A DNA stretch of 64,000 nt, taken from contig NZ_AP023213.1 of assembly GCF_014218275.1 (NCBI RefSeq), positions 2,706,001 through 2,770,000 of the forward strand, given 5' to 3'. Of the stretch, positions 1 through 8,787 are shown in pieces. The translations under genes were made by a program, and so were the position numbers. A model generated the notes under the pieces. It ran no database searches and was not told the DNA's origin. It saw nothing but the letters and a program-made list of their open reading frames with translations. This DNA is from Citrifermentans bremense. GTDB lineage: Bacteria; Desulfobacterota; Desulfuromonadia; Geobacterales; Geobacteraceae. Within the stretch, counting starts at the first letter, position 1. Each line of letters opens with the position of its first letter.

Positions 1-2064
1 AAGCGTCCTGACGTGCCCGGCGATCACTTCCGCGGGGTAGGAAAGAAGGTGTCTGGTGGAGAGAGCCTGCAGTTCGTCCTTGACCAGCTGCCCCGGGTAG
101 TCGTCAGCCAGAAGCTCGAACACGGTCTTTTTCACCCGCCGCACCCGGTCTCCCGACGCCTCCAGCTTGAAGTCGCCCCGCTCCAGGACCCGGAACGCCT
201 TCTCGTAGAGCTCCTGCAGCAAAAGCGCCTTCCACTCGGTCCAGACCTCGGGCCCCACCGCCTTGATGTCCGCGTAGGTGAGGAGGTAGAGCATCTTCAG
301 GTTCTCGCTCTTCTCCATCTGGCGGGCGAACTGGATGATCATCCGCTCGTCGTGCAGGTCGCGCCGCTGGGCTATGTGGGCCAGGAGCAGGTGGTGCCGC
401 ACCAGGAACTCCAGCCTCTCGCTGTCCTCGCGGGTGAGCCCGAGCCTCCTGGCGATGGTCTTGGAAAGCTCGGCGCCTACCTCGGCGTGACCGCCCCCAC
501 CCCCCTTGCCGATATCGTGCAGCATCACCGCCAGTATCAGGAGCCAGCGCTTGTCGACTTCCCGGGCGAGCTGGGTCAAAAGCGGGAGGGTTTCCTCGTG
601 CTCGCCGCGCCAGAGCTTCACTATCTCCTCCACGGCGAAGAGGGTATGGGTGTCGACCGTGTAGATGTGGTAGGCGTCGTGCTGCACCTTGCAGTAGATG
701 CGCTCGAATTCGGGGATGAACCGGTTCAAAAATCCCAGGTGGTGCATCTGCTGCAGGGTCTCGGCGAGCCCCTTCTCGGACTGAAGGATGTTGATGAAGG
801 AGGCCCCGGCCTCTTTGGAGCGGCGGAACTTGTCGTTGACGAGGTCGAGCTTGTCCCTGATCAGGCGCTTGGTGCCAAGGGCCAGCACCACCCCCTGTTT
901 CTGGGCATGCTCGAAGATCCGGATCAGACGGACCGGCTCCTTGGCGATCACGCTCTCGTCGGGGACCACCAGCTCCCCCTTCACCACGTAAAAGCCGTCC
1001 CCCACCGGCCTGCGGGTGAAGTACCCGAGGATCTTGCGCTTGCCGTCGTCGCGCTGGATGCACTTGGTGATGAGCAGGGAGGAGAAGTGTTCTACCCGGT
1101 TGGCGTGCAGGTAGAAGTCCTGCATGAACTGCTCGACCGCCAGCGTCTTGCCGCGGTCCTCGTAGCCGAAGAAACGCGCCATGGAGATCTGCGCGTCGAA
1201 GGTTAGCTGGTCGTTCTTTCTTCCGGCCAGGTAGTGGAGCTCGTTCCTGATGCGCCAGAGGTAGTTGAGCGAGCTGTAGTAGAGCCCCAGCTCATCCTCG
1301 GAGAGGATCCCCTTGATCACCAGCTCGCGCGGATCGTCCACCTTGTACTTGATCTTCGCCACCCACATGGCCGTGTGCAGGTCGCGCAGGCACCCCTCCC
1401 CCTCCTTTATGTTGGGTTCGAGGATGTAGACGCTGGAGCCGTACTTCTCGCGCCGCTTCTTCAGCTCATCGAGCTTCGCCGCGATGAAGGAGTCGCTCCT
1501 CTTGGAGAGAACCTGGGTCACCATCAGCTTCTTCAGGTCGCTGAAGAGTTGCGCGCTGCCGGTAAGAAGGCGCGCGTCCAGAAGCGCCGTCTTCACGGTG
1601 AGATCCCCCCCCGCCATCTCGACGCAGTCTGATAGCGTGCGCACCGAGTACCCGACGTCCAGGCGCAGGTCCCAGAGGAAGTAGAGCAGGCGGTTGGCCG
1701 CCTCCTCCACCACCTTCGACTCCTTGCCGCTGTAGAGAAACATCAGGTCGAGGTCCGAGTAAGGGTTCAGCTCGCGCCGCCCGTACCCACCGACCGCCAC
1801 CAGGGCAAGCTGACCGGACTTGTGCATCTGCAGGTCGTCGGAGAGCGCCGAGAAGAGCCGGATCACCAGGGCGTCGGTCATCGCCGTGATCGACTGCACC
1901 ACCGAGATGCCGTCCTCCCCTTCGCGGTGCCCGCGCTTGGCCTCCTCCCGGAAGTGCTCGAGGAATTCCCTGGCCGCGGCGAAGTAGGCTCCGCGCTTCT
2001 CCTCGAAGCCCTTGCCGTCGCCTTTGTGCGACTCGGAGAGGTATGCGTTGATGTTGAGCCGCAT
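1..2064 (-). CDS. glnD: Bifunctional uridylyltransferase/uridylyl-removing enzyme GlnD (3' end beyond window)
   Basis: GlnD uridylylates and de-uridylylates PII proteins in response to glutamine and so sets cellular nitrogen status. Reading from 2064 down to the window edge gives 688 uninterrupted codons. A nucleotidyltransferase motif GGYGRRELNPYSDLD lies near residue 90, and an HD phosphohydrolase motif (HDIGKG, preceded by HIYTVDTH) lies near residue 500. The C-terminal ACT domains lie outside the window. The ATG at 2064 overlaps the stop of the upstream small gene (ATGA), so the two are co-transcribed and probably translationally coupled. The gene is last in view of the nadB-chorismate mutase-ACT-like-glnD group. 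Family assignment is firm; only the C-terminus is unseen. Confidence 0.95.
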   Translation of the reverse strand, partial: MRLNINAYLSESHKGDGKGFEEKRGAYFAAAREFLEHFREEAKRGHREGEDGISVVQSITAMTDALVIRLFSALSDDLQMHKSGQLALVAVGGYGRRELNPYSDLDLMFLYSGKESKVVEEAANRLLYFLWDLRLDVGYSVRTLSDCVEMAGGDLTVKTALLDARLLTGSAQLFSDLKKLMVTQVLSKRSDSFIAAKLDELKKRREKYGSSVYILEPNIKEGEGCLRDLHTAMWVAKIKYKVDDPRELVIKGILSEDELGLYYSSLNYLWRIRNELHYLAGRKNDQLTFDAQISMARFFGYEDRGKTLAVEQFMQDFYLHANRVEHFSSLLITKCIQRDDGKRKILGYFTRRPVGDGFYVVKGELVVPDESVIAKEPVRLIRIFEHAQKQGVVLALGTKRLIRDKLDLVNDKFRRSKEAGASFINILQSEKGLAETLQQMHHLGFLNRFIPEFERIYCKVQHDAYHIYTVDTHTLFAVEEIVKLWRGEHEETLPLLTQLAREVDKRWLLILAVMLHDIGKGGGGGHAEVGAELSKTIARRLGLTREDSERLEFLVRHHLLLAHIAQRRDLHDERMIIQFARQMEKSENLKMLYLLTYADIKAVGPEVWTEWKALLLQELYEKAFRVLERGDFKLEASGDRVRRVKKTVFELLADDYPGQLVKDELQALSTRHLLSYPAEVIAGHVRTL

Positions 2065-2273
2065 CACTCTTCCTTGGCGATCCGGACCACCTGCAACACC
2101 CCCGGGAAAGCCGCTATCTTCGCCTCCGGTATGCTCTCCGTGTCGCCGATCACGCCGATGATGACGCGGTTGGCGCCGGTGGATTGATGTATATCGAAAC
2201 CTCGGTCGATAAGGTACGCCTTGATGGTATCCTGGGCCCCTTCGTCGGCCGTCTTGCGCATTACTATCAGCAC
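2064..2273 (-). CDS. Stand-alone ferredoxin-like (DAHP-synthase N-terminal type) regulatory domain
   Basis: A 69-residue protein beginning MLIVMRKTADEGAQ, with the stretch ANRVIIGVIGDT and ending in FPGVLQVVRI. This pattern is that of the N-terminal ferredoxin-like (ACT-related) domain fused to type I-beta DAHP synthases, where it mediates feedback control. Here the catalytic barrel is absent and the gene ends by overlapping glnD. It lies 21 bases downstream of a stand-alone chorismate mutase, which suggests an aromatic-pathway regulatory partner acting in trans. The domain resemblance is seen in the sequence; the trans-acting role is inference. Confidence 0.7.
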   Translation of the reverse strand: MLIVMRKTADEGAQDTIKAYLIDRGFDIHQSTGANRVIIGVIGDTESIPEAKIAAFPGVLQVVRIAKEE

Positions 2274-2294
2274 CTTGAACCCCTCCCTGTTGCC

Positions 2295-2570
2295 TCAGTG
2301 ATCCCCAACGGTCTTGATGCGCTCCAGGCGGCGCGACTCGTCGACCACCCTCTCGAAGAGACGCACGATGGCCTGGTCGTCCAGGGGACCGGTGTTTTCA
2401 GCGCTCATCCTGGTGAAGATGCGCTTTTCCCGCGCAGGGTCGTAGACCGGCAGATCGAGCCCCTTCTTGATTTCCCCGATTTTCAGGGCCAGCGACGCCC
2501 GCTCGTTGAAGATGCGCAGCAGCTCGCTGTCCAGCCGGTCTATCTCTTCCCTGATCTCGTCTATGGTCAT
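2295..2570 (-). CDS. Chorismate mutase, AroQ type (stand-alone)
   Basis: A 91-residue all-helical protein with the AroQ pattern. IREEIDRLDSELLRIFNERA forms the first helix, with the catalytic arginine usually found near its start replaced by the IREEIDRLD signature. It continues with LALKIGEIKK (catalytic lysine), VYDPAREKRI and a C-terminal helix LFERVVDESRRLE. AroQ enzymes convert chorismate to prephenate for phenylalanine and tyrosine synthesis. It is monofunctional here: no prephenate dehydratase or DAHP synthase domain is attached. It lies 7 bases after nadB and 21 bases before the small ferredoxin-like domain gene. Confidence 0.9.
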   Translation of the reverse strand: MTIDEIREEIDRLDSELLRIFNERASLALKIGEIKKGLDLPVYDPAREKRIFTRMSAENTGPLDDQAIVRLFERVVDESRRLERIKTVGDH

Positions 2571-2577
2571 GTCTGCC

Positions 2578-4179
2578 TCAGAACTGCTTCTTCACGAAGG
2601 TGTCGCGCTTCCAGTTCACGTCGTCCACGTCCGGATGGTCGATGTTGTAGTTGAGCCCGCGGGACTCCTTCCTCATCTGGGCGCAGGTGACGATGAGCTG
2701 GGCCACGGTGGCGATGTTCCTGAGTTCGATCAGGTCCGAGGTGACGATGAAGTTCCAGTAGTATTCCTCGATCTCGTCCTGGATAAGCTCGATGCGGTGC
2801 ATGGCGCGCGCAAGCCTCTTGTCGCTTCTCACGATCCCCACGTAGTTCGACATGAAGCGCCTGATCTCGTCCCAGTTCTGGGAGACCACGACCATCTCGT
2901 CGGAATTCGTGGCGGTGCCGCTGTCCCACTCGGGGATGGGGTAGGAGTGAAAGTCCCCACCCTTCAGGACCTCGACCGCGTGGTGGAAGGCGCGCCCGGC
3001 GTAGACCGCAGCCTCCAGAAGGGAGTTGCTGGCGAGCCGGTTGGCGCCGTGCAGGCCGGTGAAGGCGACCTCGCCTATGGCGTAGAGGTGCTTCACGTCG
3101 GTCTCGGCGTTCTTGTCGACGGCCACCCCGCCGCACAGATAATGCGCCGCGGGGACCACCGGGATCATCTCCTTGGTCATGTCGATGCCGTAGTCGAGGC
3201 AGGTCTGGTAGATGTTGGGGAAGCGGGAGGTGATGTACTCGGCGCCGCGGTGCCTGATGTCGAGGTAGACACAGTCGTCGCCGTGGGTCTTCATCTCGTT
3301 GTCGATGGCGCGGGCCACGATGTCGCGGGGGGCGAGGTCTTTGAGGTGGTGGTAGCGCTCCATGAAGGCGGTGCCGTCGCGGCGCTTGAGGATCGCCCCC
3401 TCGCCGCGCACCGCCTCAGAGATCAGGAAGGAACGCGCGTTGGGGTGGAATAGCGTGGTCGGGTGAAACTGCATGAACTCCATGTTGGCGATGGTGGCGC
3501 CGGCGCGGTAGGCCATGGCGACCCCGTCGCCGCTGGCGATGTCGGGGTTGCAGGTATAAAGGTAGACCTTGCCCGCCCCTCCCGAGGCCAAAAGGGTGAT
3601 GCGGGAGGTGAAGGTCTTCACGACCCCTGCCTTCACGTCGAGGACGTGGGCACCCAGGCAGCGGTCCTGGTCGACCTTCTTCTTGAGCACCTTCGACTCG
3701 GTGATCAGGTCGATGGCAGCATGGTTCTCGTAGATGGTGATGTTGTCGTGGGCGTGGGCCGCCTCGACCAGCGCGCGCTGGATCTCGCGGCCGGTGATGT
3801 CGGCTGCGTGCAGGATGCGCCGCTGGCTGTGCCCCCCCTCGCGGGTGAGGTCGTAGGCCTCGCCGCTGGTGCTCTTGGTGAACTTGACCCCCCATTCGAT
3901 GAGGTTCGCGATCACCTGCGGCCCCTCCTCGACCACGAGGCGCACCACGTCTTCGTGGCAGATGCCGGCGCCCGCTACCAGGGTGTCCTGCACGTGGGCG
4001 TCGAAGGAGTCCTCGTTGGAGGAAACCGACGCGATCCCCCCCTGGGCATAGTTAGTAGCGGTCTCCGCTATATCCCGTTTGGCGAGCAGGGCGACCGTAC
4101 CGTGAGCCGCCGCCTGCAGCGCGAAGGAAAGCCCCGCGATGCCGCTGCCAATGACCAGAAAATCACTTTGCACCTTCAT
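2578..4179 (-). CDS. nadB: L-aspartate oxidase
   Basis: A flavoprotein of 533 residues that oxidises L-aspartate to iminoaspartate, the first step of de novo NAD synthesis. An N-terminal FAD-binding motif GSGIAGLSFALQAA follows DFLVI. The family landmarks are NYAQGGIASV, the active-site segment THRxGGHS-like TREGGHSQRRILHAAD, HPTTLF and ANRLASNSLLEA. Length matches the family. It is first in a minus-strand operon with a chorismate mutase, a regulatory domain gene and glnD. A sigma-70 promoter lies about 50-75 bases upstream. Confidence 0.95.
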   Translation of the reverse strand: MKVQSDFLVIGSGIAGLSFALQAAAHGTVALLAKRDIAETATNYAQGGIASVSSNEDSFDAHVQDTLVAGAGICHEDVVRLVVEEGPQVIANLIEWGVKFTKSTSGEAYDLTREGGHSQRRILHAADITGREIQRALVEAAHAHDNITIYENHAAIDLITESKVLKKKVDQDRCLGAHVLDVKAGVVKTFTSRITLLASGGAGKVYLYTCNPDIASGDGVAMAYRAGATIANMEFMQFHPTTLFHPNARSFLISEAVRGEGAILKRRDGTAFMERYHHLKDLAPRDIVARAIDNEMKTHGDDCVYLDIRHRGAEYITSRFPNIYQTCLDYGIDMTKEMIPVVPAAHYLCGGVAVDKNAETDVKHLYAIGEVAFTGLHGANRLASNSLLEAAVYAGRAFHHAVEVLKGGDFHSYPIPEWDSGTATNSDEMVVVSQNWDEIRRFMSNYVGIVRSDKRLARAMHRIELIQDEIEEYYWNFIVTSDLIELRNIATVAQLIVTCAQMRKESRGLNYNIDHPDVDDVNWKRDTFVKKQF

Positions 4180-4227
4180 AACTCCCCCACTAGCCGGGAT
4201 CCGGCCGTTTCATTGGAAAACCCGCAA

Positions 4228-4256
4228 ATTATTGATCTCCGCGCCATTTTTGTCAA
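4228..4256 (-). promoter_or_regulatory. Sigma-70 promoter for the nadB operon
   Basis: On the minus strand TTGACA (4256-4251) is followed, after a 17-base spacer, by AATAAT (4233-4228). This is a near-consensus -35/-10 pair with a start about 40 bases before the nadB ATG. Confidence 0.7.
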
Positions 4257-4297
4257 GACTTTTGACAGGTTATCGGCGCCGGGCTTCACATTAGACC

Positions 4298-4326
4298 TTG
4301 AATTATCATGCTTATTGGTCTATATT
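4298..4326 (+). promoter_or_regulatory. Sigma-70 promoter for the lytic transglycosylase gene
   Basis: TTGAAT (4298-4303), a 17-base spacer and TATATT (4321-4326) lie about 40 bases before the ATG at 4368. It is divergent from the nadB promoter in the same intergenic region. Confidence 0.55.
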
Positions 4327-4367
4327 TCCGGTGGCTGAATTCTCTCACCCATTAGAAAAGGAAGGTC

Positions 4368-4982
4368 ATGCCCTGTAGTTCAAAGCAACTGCTTTTTGCG
4401 GGGTTGGCGACGGTGCTGGCGCTCTCATGCGCCCCCCTCGCCCCGGCCCGTGCCGACATATACCGTTACGAGGCTCCCGACGGGACCCTGCACTTCACCG
4501 ATGCACCTACCGACAAGCGGTTCAAGGTGTTCATGAGGGACATAAAGAAGGACAAGAAGCTAAGGACCGCCTTCAAGCTCCCCGGCTACGCCAGGAACCC
4601 CGCAGAATTCGAGCCCATAATCAACTCCTGCTCCCGCGAGTTCGGCGTCGACAGCTCGCTGGTAAAAGCCGTGATCCACGCCGAATCGGGGTACAACCCC
4701 TCCGCCGTCTCCGCCAAGGGGGCCCAGGGGCTGATGCAGCTGATGCCCAAGACCGCCCAGGGGCTCAAGGTCTCGGACTGCTTCAACCCCTCCGACAACA
4801 TCCGCGGCGGGGTGCGCTACCTGAGGTTCCTCCTGGACACCTTCAAGGGGGACGAGTCGCTGGCCCTGGCCGCCTACAACTCGGGGATGGGCTCCGTCGC
4901 CAAGTACGGCGGCATCCCCCCCTTCAAGGAAACCCAGAGTTACGTGGCGAAGGTTTTGAGTTACCGCAACAATTACAAATAG
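4368..4982 (+). CDS. Periplasmic lytic transglycosylase with DUF4124 N-terminal domain
   Basis: 204 residues. A signal peptide covers roughly residues 1-29 (ends APARA). A DUF4124-like segment (IYRYEAPDGTLHFTDAPTD) follows, then a Slt-type lysozyme-like domain. The catalytic glutamate sits in VIHAESGYNPSAVS, followed by GLMQLMP and the C-terminal AYNSG motif. Such enzymes cleave peptidoglycan glycan strands to 1,6-anhydro products. The start is supported by AAGGAAGG a few bases upstream. It is followed 16 bases later by pgsA. Confidence 0.9.
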   Translation: MPCSSKQLLFAGLATVLALSCAPLAPARADIYRYEAPDGTLHFTDAPTDKRFKVFMRDIKKDKKLRTAFKLPGYARNPAEFEPIINSCSREFGVDSSLVKAVIHAESGYNPSAVSAKGAQGLMQLMPKTAQGLKVSDCFNPSDNIRGGVRYLRFLLDTFKGDESLALAAYNSGMGSVAKYGGIPPFKETQSYVAKVLSYRNNYK

Positions 4983-4998
4983 CGAAAAGGCTGACAGC

Positions 4999-5592
4999 AT
5001 GTCCTCCCCCCCCCCAGCGAAGATAATGAACATCCCCAACATCCTCACCATGGTGCGGATAGCGGCGATACCGATTCTGTGCATCCTGCTCCTGTCGCCG
5101 GAGCGCGAGCCCTGCTTCTGGGCCGCGGCCCTTTTCGCCGCGGCGTCGGTGACCGACTGGCTTGACGGCTACCTGGCCCGACGCATGGGGATCGTCACTG
5201 TGTTCGGGAAGTTTTTGGACCCGATCGCCGATAAGTTGATCGTCATGGCCGCACTGATCATGATCCTCCCATTCGACCGGGTTCCGGCCTGGATGGTGCT
5301 GGTGATCCTCGGGCGCGAGATGATCATCACCGGCCTGCGCGGCATCGCCTCCACCGAGGGGATCGTGATACCGGCGAGCAACCTGGGGAAGTTCAAGACC
5401 ATCTTCCAGCTGGTCGCCATCATCGGCCTGTTGCTCCACTACGACTACCGCTGGTTCTTTTCCATCGACCACCCCCTCTTGGTGGTGAACATGCACAACG
5501 TCGGCATGTTCTATCTCTGGATTGCCACGGTGATAACTATCTGGTCCGGCGTCGACTATCTCAACAAGTTCGTCAGAGTGATAGCGAAGTAG
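4999..5592 (+). CDS. pgsA: CDP-diacylglycerol--glycerol-3-phosphate 3-phosphatidyltransferase
   Basis: 197-residue polytopic membrane enzyme that makes phosphatidylglycerol phosphate. It carries the complete CDP-alcohol phosphotransferase motif (D-G-x2-A-R-x8-G-x3-D-x3-D): DGYLARRMG followed by FGKFLDPIADK. The N-terminus NIPNILTMVRI is typical of PgsA. Hydrophobic segments follow the motif. It sits between the transglycosylase and tRNA-Cys. Among CDP-alcohol transferases, PgsA is favoured by this N-terminus and by the length. Confidence 0.9.
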   Translation: MSSPPPAKIMNIPNILTMVRIAAIPILCILLLSPEREPCFWAAALFAAASVTDWLDGYLARRMGIVTVFGKFLDPIADKLIVMAALIMILPFDRVPAWMVLVILGREMIITGLRGIASTEGIVIPASNLGKFKTIFQLVAIIGLLLHYDYRWFFSIDHPLLVVNMHNVGMFYLWIATVITIWSGVDYLNKFVRVIAK

Positions 5593-5603
5593 AAAAATTA
5601 CCG

Positions 5604-5632
5604 TTGACACAGAGAAGGTTTCAGGTTATAAA
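5604..5632 (+). promoter_or_regulatory. Sigma-70 promoter for tRNA-Cys
   Basis: Perfect -35 TTGACA (5604-5609), 17-base spacer, -10 TATAAA (5627-5632). The predicted start is about 14 bases before the tRNA. Confidence 0.75.
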
Positions 5633-5652
5633 CGGGCTCCTTCGATGCACAA

Positions 5653-5727
5653 GGCGGCATGGCCAAGTGGTAAGGCAAAGGACTGCAAATCCTTCACTCA
5701 TCGGTTCAAATCCGATTGCCGCCTCCA
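5653..5727 (+). tRNA. tRNA-Cys (anticodon GCA)
   Basis: Cloverleaf with acceptor GGCGGCA pairing with TGCCGCC, anticodon stem-loop GGACTGCAAATCC (anticodon GCA), T-arm CGGTTCAAATCCG, discriminator U and an encoded CCA end. The U discriminator is typical of tRNA-Cys. It has its own promoter and an intrinsic terminator. Confidence 0.95.
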
Positions 5728-5732
5728 AATAG

Positions 5733-5768
5733 AAAAAGGCTCACAGTTCATTGCTGTGAGCCTTTTTC
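5733..5768 (+). terminator. Intrinsic terminator after tRNA-Cys
   Basis: Inverted repeat AAAAAGGCTCACAG / CTGTGAGCCTTTTT around a short loop, with a run of T on the plus strand. Confidence 0.85.
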
Positions 5769-5934
5769 ATTTCCAGCCTTGTACGGTTCTTAATCGATCG
5801 TATGGCAGCCCGACAATCTGCCCCATACTCCCCGGTTCATTAACTACCAGAATTCCCACGAAAGATTTGCCTGATCCAGTGGCATCTTATGCGAAGTTTG
5901 CCAACACAGAATTGAAGATTATCGGAGGTACCGC

Positions 5935-6468
5935 GTGCAAAACGGAAAGGAAGTCAGCCGTCGCGAAGTTCTGAAAACATCTCTTGCCGTCGGTTTGACA
6001 TTGGCGGTGAGTGGCACTTTGGATGAGGCCCTTGCCGTTACCATTGAGAAGCCGGCAAACAGACCCGAAGCCGCCAAGGCCCACTTTCTGAAATCCATGA
6101 ACTGTTCCCAGGCAATCCTGGAGACGTATGCCCCCTCTTTCGGCATTAAGCCAGAGCTGGCTAAGAAGCTGGCTACAGGTTTTGCAGGAGGGATGGGAAT
6201 GGGGCATGAGTGTGGCGCCATTACAGCCGCATACATGATCCTTGGACTCTCCTATGGCCCGAAAGAGAGAAAAGTGTTTGCGAAGATCGAGGCGTTCAAC
6301 AAGGATTTCAAAGCCCTCCATCGGGAGCTGGGATGCTCACAGTTGCTTGGGACAGATATGGGAACCAAGGAAGGAATAAAGCAGGCGCAGAAAAGAGGGT
6401 TATTTACCAGCCGCTGTCCCGGATACGTAAAGACGGCCGGCGAAATTCTGGAAAAGATGCTGGCCTAA
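5935..6468 (+). CDS. C_GCAxxG_C_C family protein with twin-arginine-like leader
   Basis: 177 residues, GTG start with GGAGG 7 bases upstream. The N-terminus has SRREVLKTSLAVGLTLAV, a Tat-type leader ending near residue 33. The mature part shows the cysteine pattern of the C_GCAxxG_C_C family: MNCSQAIL, HECGAITAAYMILGL, LGCSQLL and a C-terminal RCPGYV. Members are thought to bind a metal or redox cofactor, but their reaction is unknown to me. The Tat leader suggests export after cofactor insertion. It is monocistronic and convergent with the GH13 gene. Confidence 0.75.
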   Translation: MQNGKEVSRREVLKTSLAVGLTLAVSGTLDEALAVTIEKPANRPEAAKAHFLKSMNCSQAILETYAPSFGIKPELAKKLATGFAGGMGMGHECGAITAAYMILGLSYGPKERKVFAKIEAFNKDFKALHRELGCSQLLGTDMGTKEGIKQAQKRGLFTSRCPGYVKTAGEILEKMLA

Positions 6469-6489
6469 ACCGCAAAACAGCCCGCCATC

Positions 6490-6513
6490 AGCAGACCCGC
6501 CAGGGCGGGTCTG
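6490..6513. terminator. Hairpin between convergent genes
   Basis: Perfect inverted repeat GCAGACCCGCC / GGCGGGTCTGC between the two convergent coding regions. There is no clear T-run on either side, so it may be a bidirectional, Rho-assisted or merely stabilising hairpin. Confidence 0.4.
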
Positions 6514-6522
6514 CCTCATCGT

Positions 6523-8787
6523 TTACCACTCGCCCCTTTCCCACTTGTAAATGAAGCAGCTCGAACTGGGGAGGTCGAAGCCCCCGAAGCGCCCGTCGGA
6601 ACTCTTGAGGGCGGCTGCGTCGTTCACCGAATTATTTCCTTCGGGCGCTATGTCGTTCGCGTTGTCGGCATCGGCCAGCTTGAGCCAGGTACCCCGCGCC
6701 CCCAGCTCCAGGTCCACGTTTACCGTCCTGTTCTCGAAGTTGAGCAGCACCACCATGGCGTCGTGGGCGAACTGGGTCGGCCACAAGCGCCAGCCGAGGA
6801 CCAGATTCCCCCCGCCGTGACGCTGATCCATCCAGGGTCCCAGTATCCAGGCGAATTGGCCGGTATCGGCCGGGCTGTACCCGGAGACCTGGAGCGCCGG
6901 GTAACGCCTGCGCAACCTGATCAGCCGGCTGGCCCAGCGGTAGAACCCGTTGCTGCCGGGCCCTTGATCGGGCCAGTCGAAGCTCACGATGTTCCTGTCC
7001 CGCTCCACATTGAACTCCCCCCCCATGTAAAGCATCGGAGTCCCCAGCGCCACCATGGTGCAGAACAGCCCCAGCCTCGCCTTGCGCTCCTTGGTCGCCG
7101 GTTGGTCCAGCACAGGGTTGGTTTTAACCTCGTAGCTCACGCTGCTTTCGTCGTGGCTTTCGACGTAGTTGACCGCGTTGTTTGTGTGCGCCGCGTAGAG
7201 GGACTTGCTGAAATAGAAGATGTCGGCGAGCTTGTCGGCGTTGTAGAAGTTGCTGTTATCGAATACCGCCTCTCGCAACAGCGCCTTCATCTTGTCGTGG
7301 AAGGGGTCGGACCACTGCGAGAAGCCGTCGTACCCCGAGCGGTTCAGGTCCTGCTGGTTCGGGAGGTTCTCGGCGATGAGTATCACGGACGGGCGGAAAG
7401 CGGAAAGCTCCCGCGCCAGGCGCAGCACGAAGCCATGGTCCATCCAGTCGGTATGGGTCGCGTCGAACCGGAACCCGTCGACGTGGTATTCGACCAGCAT
7501 CAGCTTGCAGGCGTCGATCAGGAGATTCTGCACGTCCTCCTTCTCGGTCGCGACCCTGTTACCCCAACGCGTCTTGCCGCTGAAGTAAAGCCCCCCCTCC
7601 TCCGGATTGAACTCCTCGCCCGGGTGCTCAAGGATCATCTTGTACAGCGGATTGAAATCGTTGCTCGTGTGGTTGAAGACTTGGTCGAGGATTACGGCGA
7701 GCCCCTTCCCGTGGGCGCTATCGACCAGGTGCCTCAGGTCGTCGCAGGAGCCGAAATCGCGCTCGACTGCGCAGAAAAGGGAGGTGCTGTAGCCTAGGAC
7801 CGTGGAGCCCTGCGGACCGGGATATTCCGACAAAGGCATCAGCGCCAGCGCGGTCACGCCGAGATCGTTGAAGTAGCCCGCGTCGATCCTTTCGGTGATC
7901 CCGGCGAACTTTCCGGGATTGACGATCCCCTTGTCCCCCTCGGTGAAGCCGTACACGCTCATCTCGTAAAGGATGAGTTTGGAGCGATCCGGCGTCTGCC
8001 AATGCTGATCGGTCCAGGCGAAGGCCCCCGGGTCGACGACCTTGCTGTTGTTCAGGCCGTAGTCGGGGCCAAGTTCCCTGGCATACGGGTCGGTGAAGTA
8101 CTGCTGGAAGCGCCCCTTGTCGTCGCTTGCCACGCCCCCTTGGACGCAGAACTTGTACTCGTCACCGGGTTTAGCCTCAGGCACCACCAAAAGCCAGGTA
8201 TTGGGGATGCCGAAGTACCCGCGGTATAGCTTCAGCTCGCGGAACTTGCCGGGTTGAGTGGTGTCGTGGCCGGGTCTTTGCCAGCTATTGAAGCTGCCGA
8301 AGACGAAGACGCGGCCGGCGTTCGGGTGGTAGAGCCCGAAGAGCACCCCGCCCCCTTTAAGGGGAGTGGCGCCCAGTCCGGAAAGAGCACCCGTATCCGG
8401 CAGGTAGACCCCGTCAGCGGGGGTCAGTATCCTCAGGAAGTTCGCAGCCGTATCGACTTGCGCAGCCGCAGGCAAGGTGGGATAGACAAAGGCCTTGTCT
8501 GCGCGGCACCAGATCTCCGTCATCACCAGGGCGTCCGGCGAACCCTTGAGGGGCCTGAACCGACGGTCCAGACCTGGGCCTTCCCATGCGCCCGAGGTGC
8601 CGGGACCGTCCTTGAATTTGAAAGAAAAGTCTGAGCGCTTGAGGTCTACCTCGAAGACGGAACCAAAGCCGTCGGTTCCGGTGGCTTTCAAGTCATCCGT
8701 GACAGCCGACCCTGTGTACCAGACCCAGAGGTAAGGATCAGAGAAGCCTGCTGAATTGTCGTAGTGGATGCTGACGTGCGTACCCAT
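6523..8787 (-). CDS. GH13 alpha-glucan-active enzyme (amylase/pullulanase/branching-type)
   Basis: 754 residues, no signal peptide, strong SD (AAGGAGG) before the ATG. The N-terminal ~100 residues resemble a starch-binding/pullulanase-associated domain. They are followed by a CBM48-like segment (GLYHPNAGRVFVFGSFNSW) and the GH13 barrel. Catalytic motifs are visible: region I DQVFNHTS, region II DGFRFDATHTD (nucleophile Asp), region III ILIAEN (acid/base Glu) and region IV VESHDES (His-Asp). It probably acts on cytoplasmic glycogen or malto-oligosaccharides. Exact bond specificity cannot be read from the motifs alone. The adjacent divergent gene is a maltose-O-acetyltransferase-like enzyme. 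Confidence 0.85.
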   Translation of the reverse strand: MGTHVSIHYDNSAGFSDPYLWVWYTGSAVTDDLKATGTDGFGSVFEVDLKRSDFSFKFKDGPGTSGAWEGPGLDRRFRPLKGSPDALVMTEIWCRADKAFVYPTLPAAAQVDTAANFLRILTPADGVYLPDTGALSGLGATPLKGGGVLFGLYHPNAGRVFVFGSFNSWQRPGHDTTQPGKFRELKLYRGYFGIPNTWLLVVPEAKPGDEYKFCVQGGVASDDKGRFQQYFTDPYARELGPDYGLNNSKVVDPGAFAWTDQHWQTPDRSKLILYEMSVYGFTEGDKGIVNPGKFAGITERIDAGYFNDLGVTALALMPLSEYPGPQGSTVLGYSTSLFCAVERDFGSCDDLRHLVDSAHGKGLAVILDQVFNHTSNDFNPLYKMILEHPGEEFNPEEGGLYFSGKTRWGNRVATEKEDVQNLLIDACKLMLVEYHVDGFRFDATHTDWMDHGFVLRLARELSAFRPSVILIAENLPNQQDLNRSGYDGFSQWSDPFHDKMKALLREAVFDNSNFYNADKLADIFYFSKSLYAAHTNNAVNYVESHDESSVSYEVKTNPVLDQPATKERKARLGLFCTMVALGTPMLYMGGEFNVERDRNIVSFDWPDQGPGSNGFYRWASRLIRLRRRYPALQVSGYSPADTGQFAWILGPWMDQRHGGGNLVLGWRLWPTQFAHDAMVVLLNFENRTVNVDLELGARGTWLKLADADNANDIAPEGNNSVNDAAALKSSDGRFGGFDLPSSSCFIYKWERGEW

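Noticed and set aside
13-1206. Long open frame on the plus strand at the window start
   Set aside because: The opposite strand reads as GlnD with intact nucleotidyltransferase and HD motifs; this frame is its shadow.
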